DNA from: Cardiocondyla obscurior
Taxonomy: Eukaryota; Arthropoda; Insecta; Hymenoptera; Formicidae
Length of the DNA: 64,000 nucleotides
Assembly: GCF_019399895.1 (NCBI RefSeq)
Contig: NC_091883.1
Location: 114,501-178,500, forward strand
Direction of reading: 5' to 3'
Positions 59,000 to 64,000 of this stretch are shown piece after piece (the stretch's first letter is position 1; each line of letters begins with the position of its first letter). The notes below the pieces were generated by a model, which was not told the DNA's origin, did no database searches, and worked only from the letters and a program-made list of their open reading frames with translations. Both the position numbers and the translations under genes were made by a program.

Positions 59000-60824
59000 A
59001 ACAATAATCACCGTGACGCTGGGCGCAAGCGACAAACCGCCAGAGATAAGCTCACCGTACACGGTAACGCAGTTCGTACATGAACCCGGACTCTACTACG
59101 AAAACGTGGGACAATTGCAGCTATCAGACGCGTCGTGGAAATTAGTAATAATAACTAAAACACAGGAATTAAAAGAGCAATACGAAAAACTACAAGAACG
59201 GGTAAAAGACGGAGAAAAAGCGTGCGAAACATATAGCGGAGAATTACTTAAGGATAAATGTAAATACTTAGCAGAAACAGTACGATCCCAAAACAAAAAA
59301 TTAATAACAGCGATAGAATTATTAACGACATACGAAGCACAAAAAACAAAGCGAGGATTAGTAGACGTAATAGGAACAATAAGTAAAAAACTATTCGGAA
59401 CAATGGACGCGGACGACGAAAAAGTAATAAGCGAACAGTTAGAAATACTAACGAAAAGACAACAAACATTACAACATGTAGCAAAAAATCAATTAAAAGT
59501 AATAAATAGTTCGATTGGTTACATACAGGAATTAGAGGAAACAATAAAATACCATGAGAAAGTTATAACAAACGCGACGAAGCTATTAAGCAAAAAAGTA
59601 GACGGGGTAACGGGACAAGTAGAAATGACGGAACATTTCTACATATTAAGAATGCTAATAACAGATTTATTAACAAACGTGCAAGAAACGATGGAATTCA
59701 TAGCACAAACGAAATTGGGGATAAAAAACACGCGAATGTTACCGGTTAATAAAATAATAGAAGAATTGAAAGAAGCAACCGCGCACCTCGAAGAAGGGAC
59801 GTATTTCCTCTTCAGAATAAATACAAAAAATTGGAACGCGATAGAACAATATGCGGAAATAAGCGCATATAGTGACGAGCAGATGATAGTCACGATAATA
59901 AGATTCCCGATAGTAGACGACGCAAGATACGAACTAAAAAGAGTAACACCGTTTCCTGTATTGGACAAATCGAACGAAAACATATTTAAAATAATAGAAA
60001 TAGAAAATGAATACATAGCAGTAGATAGAGAAAATAATAATTACCTAACATTAGAAAGAGAAGATATCAGGCAATGTGTAAATAACGATAATATATATAT
60101 ATGCGAACAAAGCATCCCGGTATACCATACCAGGGCAAGCGCACCGTGCGAGGTAAGAGCGATTACCGAGCCAACAAAAAAGCCGGACACGTGCGTAACG
60201 CGAGAAGTTGCATCACGAGCAACAGTATGGATAGCAGTAAGCGAACCACAAGAGTGGATATACTCCACGACAAAGGAGCAAACTATAGAAATTCAATGTA
60301 GACATAGACCGAGTAAAAAATTAAAAATAAATAGAACAGGAATAGTAAAATTAAGAACAGCATGTAAACTCACAACAACAGAAATGACAATAAAAACGAA
60401 AAACACGATAGGAGAAAGTAAAATAGAACGACACGTACCGACGTATAATTTAACAAACATAGAAACAGAACAGGGCGAAAAAACCGACCCAATAATAAAG
60501 AAAATAGAAGAAATAAGCCGCGACAAGGTAATAAAAAACCCGAACGAATTAAATAAATTAGGGATAGAATTAAGTAGAATGGACAAGCAACTAAACGGAA
60601 ATGTAATATTAACAAATAGAATAATCATGTATACAACGGGCACAAGCGCCACAATAATAGCTATAATAGCGACCATAGTACTAGCAATAGTAATAGTAAA
60701 ATTGTACAAAAAGAAAAAGAATAAAGCAACCGAACAAATAATCCTACCCAGCGAGATAAAAAGAAGAAAAAAGAAAGAAACGCCGAGTGTAAAAACACCA
60801 CGACCGACGGTGATACAATTATAA
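59000..60824 (+). CDS. Envelope fusion glycoprotein (baculovirus F-like), second exon
   Basis: Open for about 608 codons to a stop at 60822-60824, with no ATG at its start, so the leader exon at 53354 is needed. Visible features are a dibasic cleavage site KTKR followed by GLVDVIG (about residue 110 from 59013), the start of an F-like fusion subunit with KKLFGTM; coiled-coil-rich sequence in the next 150 residues; several N-glycosylation sites (NSS, NAT, NRT, NLT); a transmembrane helix IIAIIATIVLAIVIVKLY near residues 548-566; and a basic tail. These fit the env of insect gypsy-type retroviruses (Baculo_F family). The frame appears intact. Confidence 0.9.
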
Positions 60825-60895
60825 GTAGAATAAGAAAACATATTGTAAGGAAGAAAAGATTGAGGTGTATAAACACACTCAACCTTTTCTTCCCC

Positions 60896-60909
60896 CTAGG
60901 GGGGAGGGA
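60896..60909 (+). promoter_or_regulatory. Polypurine tract
   Basis: AGGGGGGAGGGA immediately before the 3' LTR, the usual plus-strand primer. Confidence 0.9.
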
Positions 60910-61435
60910 TGTTGTAACCCAAACCCCGTTACAACACGAAACATGACGCAGGGCATTTCGGAATAAGTATCTCGTAATTAAATAACCTCGAAGGATGCAA
61001 GATCAGCAAACCTCCTTAAGAAATTAAATAATAAAAGAAACACGTGCGAGAACTTATTGCCGAAATCGCTGAAGTTGCATTCGCCGAACTACCGAAGTTC
61101 GGCATTGCAACCTGAGGAGGCCAAGGCCCTGCGTCACTATTAAATAACCGCGGACCGTCACGGACGGGCAGTCGCATCATAGTCCGTACCGTAAACTGAG
61201 AGCGGTGATAACGAAAGTTCGGTCGCGTGCCAGGTAAGAAGAAACCTCGCGGAGACGAGAACGCGTGACAACGCGAGGACGTGTGCCGAACCGACAGAGG
61301 GAGAACATAGGGAGATAGAAAAGAAACAGTGTAATCAATTAAAAATCCTAATCTTTTATTACGATAACTTATTATTTCGCCCTCTCTATCACGGATCCCG
61401 AAGGACGGACTCCGTGCACCGGCCCCGGTGCAACA
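60910..61435 (+). repeat. 3' LTR
   Basis: Same as 52402-52927 except T for C near 61411. AATT follows at 61436-61439. Confidence 0.97.
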
Positions 61436-61514
61436 AATTTATGTTATTAATTCTATTACGTGTTCCATTAAAGATACGCCTACTAGTAGACGGCATCCTA
61501 TTTTATTCCCCGAG

Positions 61515-62124
61515 CTTACATTATATTAAATGAGATCAATAAATTATCCATGCTGCGAACTTGGGATAGCGGGCGATATTTAAGCATGACTTTTTGCTCG
61601 TGGGATTTGTATGAATATCCTTTTTGCAGAGTACTACAAAACATTCTTGGGCCGTCAAGGCTGCAACGCAACTTGAAAAGCCTCGATACGTTATCTTTGC
61701 TCTGCAAACCGATCGCAAAAACGTTATGTCTAAAAAATCAACCATTTTTGATGATTGTAAATTAACAAATGTGAAACTTTATCTCAACTCTGAATATTAT
61801 CCATATGATGATCTGAATTTAGATTTTGACAAAAAAATATACGCCATTTTTTATGATATGTATATACGTTTTCGTAAAGCTTATTATGGCAACAGTTCTT
61901 ATGAGGCTTTTTGCAATGTAGCAGCATTTCTATCATATGGACCATTTGTTGTTATCGATTACTCTCGACAGAACGAGTCAATCAAAAGCGCCACTGTAGA
62001 CGTGCGATTAGAATTTGATTGCAAGGAAAATGTTCTTGCAAATACAACCGCATATTGTCTTATTTTACACGATCGCATAGTTGAATATAATCCACTGTCT
62101 AACGTTGTGCGCAAGGTCTTATAA
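61515..62124 (+). pseudogene. Capsid-like or structural protein fragment, possibly of a Polinton-like element
   Basis: An open frame from 61615 reads KHSWAVKAATQLEKPRYVIF, LTNVKLYLNSEYYPYDDLNL and YCLILHDRIVEYNPLS. A preceding block WDLYEYPF lies in another frame near 61600, so a frameshift is present. I associate this pattern with large structural proteins of DNA-virus-like elements widespread in ant genomes, but I cannot confirm the family by eye. The 3' end is intact (TAA at 62122-62124) and the N-terminal majority is missing. Confidence 0.5.
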
Positions 62125-62209
62125 AAATTGCTATATCAGCAGTTTTTATCATATATAGAAAAACAATTTTATCTACACACATCATTATTGTTTCGAACAC
62201 GCGTTCATC

Positions 62210-62705
62210 ATGATTGTGCCAACGTTTGTTGATCTTCAAGATTTTAATATTGGACGACGATTTATTGTAAAAGAAGTTGCAGGGCTAAGAAAGGATATTG
62301 TTCTAACTCATTACATCTTTAAAAATTCTGTACTGGAAATTTTTTGCGCAATCTGAAAAGTCATGCATTTCTTGAACAATAAATTATCATCATACATTGT
62401 CGTGGGAAGAAGGAACCGTGCCATACAACATGGCAAAACAATTAATTACAACAGCTGTAGCAGGTGTAGATGGTGATGAAGTGTCACGTCTTATATATGT
62501 CAAAGGATATGAGAAATGTGCATGGTTGGCTGATATGCTCGACGACAATGTTAGAGAAGATTACATCATTGAAACCTTAGACGCTGATTATGAAGATATT
62601 GAATCTTTAAATATTTTAGATACTATTAATACTGTGCGATGTGGAAATCATCTTACGCATTGCGCTTTACAGTGTTATGTCCAGGCCGCTGAAGGTTTAA
62701 GATAG
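62210..62705 (+). pseudogene. Unknown companion ORF, broken
   Basis: Starts ATG at 62210 (IVPTFVDLQDFNIGRRFIVK), stops at 62354-62356, then resumes in another frame at 62397 with WEEGTVPYNMAKQLITTAV, IYVKGYEKCAWLADML and IETLDADYEDIESLN, ending with Cys/His pairs (CGNHLTHCALQC). I recall this as a small protein found near the preceding gene type in insect genomes; the function is unknown. One stop and one frameshift disable it. Confidence 0.5.
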
Positions 62706-63289
62706 GAGGAAAAGGATGAGGCAGGTCTGGGTAACTTGACCTTAAAATTTCGAGATACACAACAAATAGTGTACTCGAGATACCGTTCACACCTAAAGCT
62801 ACAATAAGAGTCAATGTCTCGAGAGACAATATGACGTCTTATTTAAGCTGCGTGATCGGTGGCCGCTTATTTTGATAAGGTGATAGAAGAATCACCTGTT
62901 ATCAGGGATGGGGCCGGTGCGACTTAAAGCTAAAATAATCAGAGAACTCGGATTTATAAAAAAACAATAACAAATATATTTCCGTAAAATTACAAAGTGA
63001 GGTTAATTACAAATTTGACTAATAATGTTATATTAAAATTGGAATCCACAAAGATGGTAATTAATTGGAGGGAAAAGAAATTTGATAGGTGCGATTCTGG
63101 GAGTACGAAGGGAATAGAATGATCGGGATGATAAACGTAAATGACAGGATCGTTATCGGATAATTCTGTTTTGACTGCTGGAGGAAGGAAGAATTGAGGT
63201 TCCGGAGTTTCTTGAGGCGGGTGAGGATATGTGGATGCTACTTGATCAAGGAAATGTCGGTATCGGAGATTAGGCAAAGGAGAGAAAGG
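62706..63289. other. Spacer with LINE 3' remnant
   Basis: Includes ATCTCGAGTACAC-type inverted motifs near 62750-62830 and a minus-strand frame at 63277-62990 (NLRYRHFLDQVASTYPHPP) downstream of the LINE ORF, which is unassigned. Confidence 0.4.
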
Positions 63290-64000
63290 AGAAGAGAAAA
63301 AATGTGAAAAACTTAAGAGAGGAACCGGAGAAGGAGAACGAGAGAGAAACGAAGGAAGGCGGTGAGTTGTTGCCTATTATTGTTCGCAGTTGCACTCTTT
63401 CTGATGTAAATGCTCTGCAGTCTTGTAGGGTGTGATCTGCCGTATCTCTCGCGAATCCACACTCCCAGCATCTTGGGGATTCCTCCTTACCAATCCTAAA
63501 CAAGAAGTCCCCAAAAACTCCGTGGCCTGACAAAATTTATGCGGTATAAAAATCTGGAGGGCCCTCTTCCTCCAGGAGTTCAATCCAATTCGTGAAATGT
63601 GGTTGTATTGCGGACACAATTCTGTGCCCACCCCCGGAAGCTGAGCATGCTTGCAATTGATGCTTCCATTCATCTTGTGTTAGTCCGGATTCCTGTCTCC
63701 TGGTTCGAGTCATTGCTGCCGCATCAGGAGTTACACCTCTGCTAATCATGATTTTCCTGAGTTCATACCTTCTTTGAAGGGATTTAGCCTCTATTGGTAT
63801 GGGGGTTAAGCCCGCCAGTAACGAGGCCGCATCCGTGGCAGTGGTGCGGTATAATCTACCAGTTCGCACCGCAACTCTTCTCTCAAAATTTCGTAGTAAT
63901 GTAACTGCCTTCTTGTTTTTATGTAAGTCGTTTGCCCAGATTGATTCCCCATAGAGGACAATCGATCGTACTGCATTAGCATATAATTTCCTAATTTTTC
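63290..64000 (-). pseudogene. R1-like LINE, post-RT region (continues beyond window)
   Basis: On the minus strand from the window edge: IRKLYANAVRSIVLYGESIW, then GLTPIPIEAKSLQRRYELRK, and in a shifted frame SGHGVFGDFLFRIGKEESPR followed by CWECGFARDTADHTLQDC. This H...C zinc motif after LTxGHGxFxxYL is typical of R1-clade LINEs. A stop near 63537 separates the two blocks. The RT itself would lie right of the window. Confidence 0.85.

Larger units (their letters stand above)
52402..61435 (+). mobile_element. Gypsy/errantivirus-like retroelement with envelope, 9.0 kb
   Basis: Two 526-bp LTRs (52402-52927 and 60910-61435) differ at one base by eye, and AATT flanks both ends (52398-52401 and 61436-61439). 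Between them lie a primer-binding site, a leader with 33-bp repeats, a single gag-pol frame, integrase, and a spliced envelope gene. The near-identical LTRs show a recent insertion. Two in-frame stops interrupt pol at the RNase H-integrase boundary. This is an endogenous insect retroelement of the env-bearing gypsy type. Confidence 0.97.

Overview
This is arthropod, almost certainly hymenopteran and probably ant, genomic DNA. It has spliced genes, an insect odorant receptor of the 7tm_6 family, and a dense mosaic of insect-type transposons. No bacterial gene organisation, rRNA or tRNA was recognised. The only clear host gene is the odorant receptor on the + strand. Five exons are visible (8717-8969, 9047-9147, 9249-9572, 29668-29943, 31201-31263), with matching splice phases and an intact frame to the stop. 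The N-terminal exon was not found. Its third visible intron is about 20.1 kb and is almost entirely nested transposable elements.

Layout: 1-1.4 kb holds tandem repeats and a truncated LTR. From 1.56 to 8.23 kb lies a decayed minus-strand LINE (RT plus RNase H), split by a solo LTR that itself carries a broken Tc1 element, and split again by a DD41D mariner-like element whose two-intron transposase looks intact. From 9.7 to 29.5 kb, inside the receptor intron, are two copies of an unrecognised 2.7-2.8 kb element (called E27 here), a gypsy LTR with gag relic, a second DD41D transposon with about 455-bp terminal inverted repeats and three later insertions, a 5'-truncated BEL/Pao element, and another LTR. 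From 31.8 to 37.4 kb are solo LTRs and a fragment of Polinton-type DNA polymerase B. From 39.3 to 47.5 kb is an apparently complete CACTA/EnSpm-type transposon with about 1.65-kb inverted ends, a 706-aa transposase, and a divergently transcribed multi-exon DUF4806-type gene. From 47.7 to 51.1 kb is a large inverted pair of LTR-leader arms. From 52.4 to 61.4 kb is a young gypsy/errantivirus-like element with near-identical LTRs, gag-pol (two in-frame stops) and an envelope gene. From 61.5 to 62.7 kb are broken ORFs that may come from a Polinton-like or other DNA-virus-like element. The window ends in an R1-like LINE on the minus strand.

The points most worth a second look are: E27, in which both copies keep a TATA box and an intron whose removal would create the start codon; the envelope gene, whose signal peptide is predicted to be assembled across a 5.6-kb intron; the CACTA element, whose two inverted ends each carry a copy of the same terminal coding exon; and the intact, intron-containing DD41D transposase. 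All family assignments come from reading motifs by eye, with no database search.
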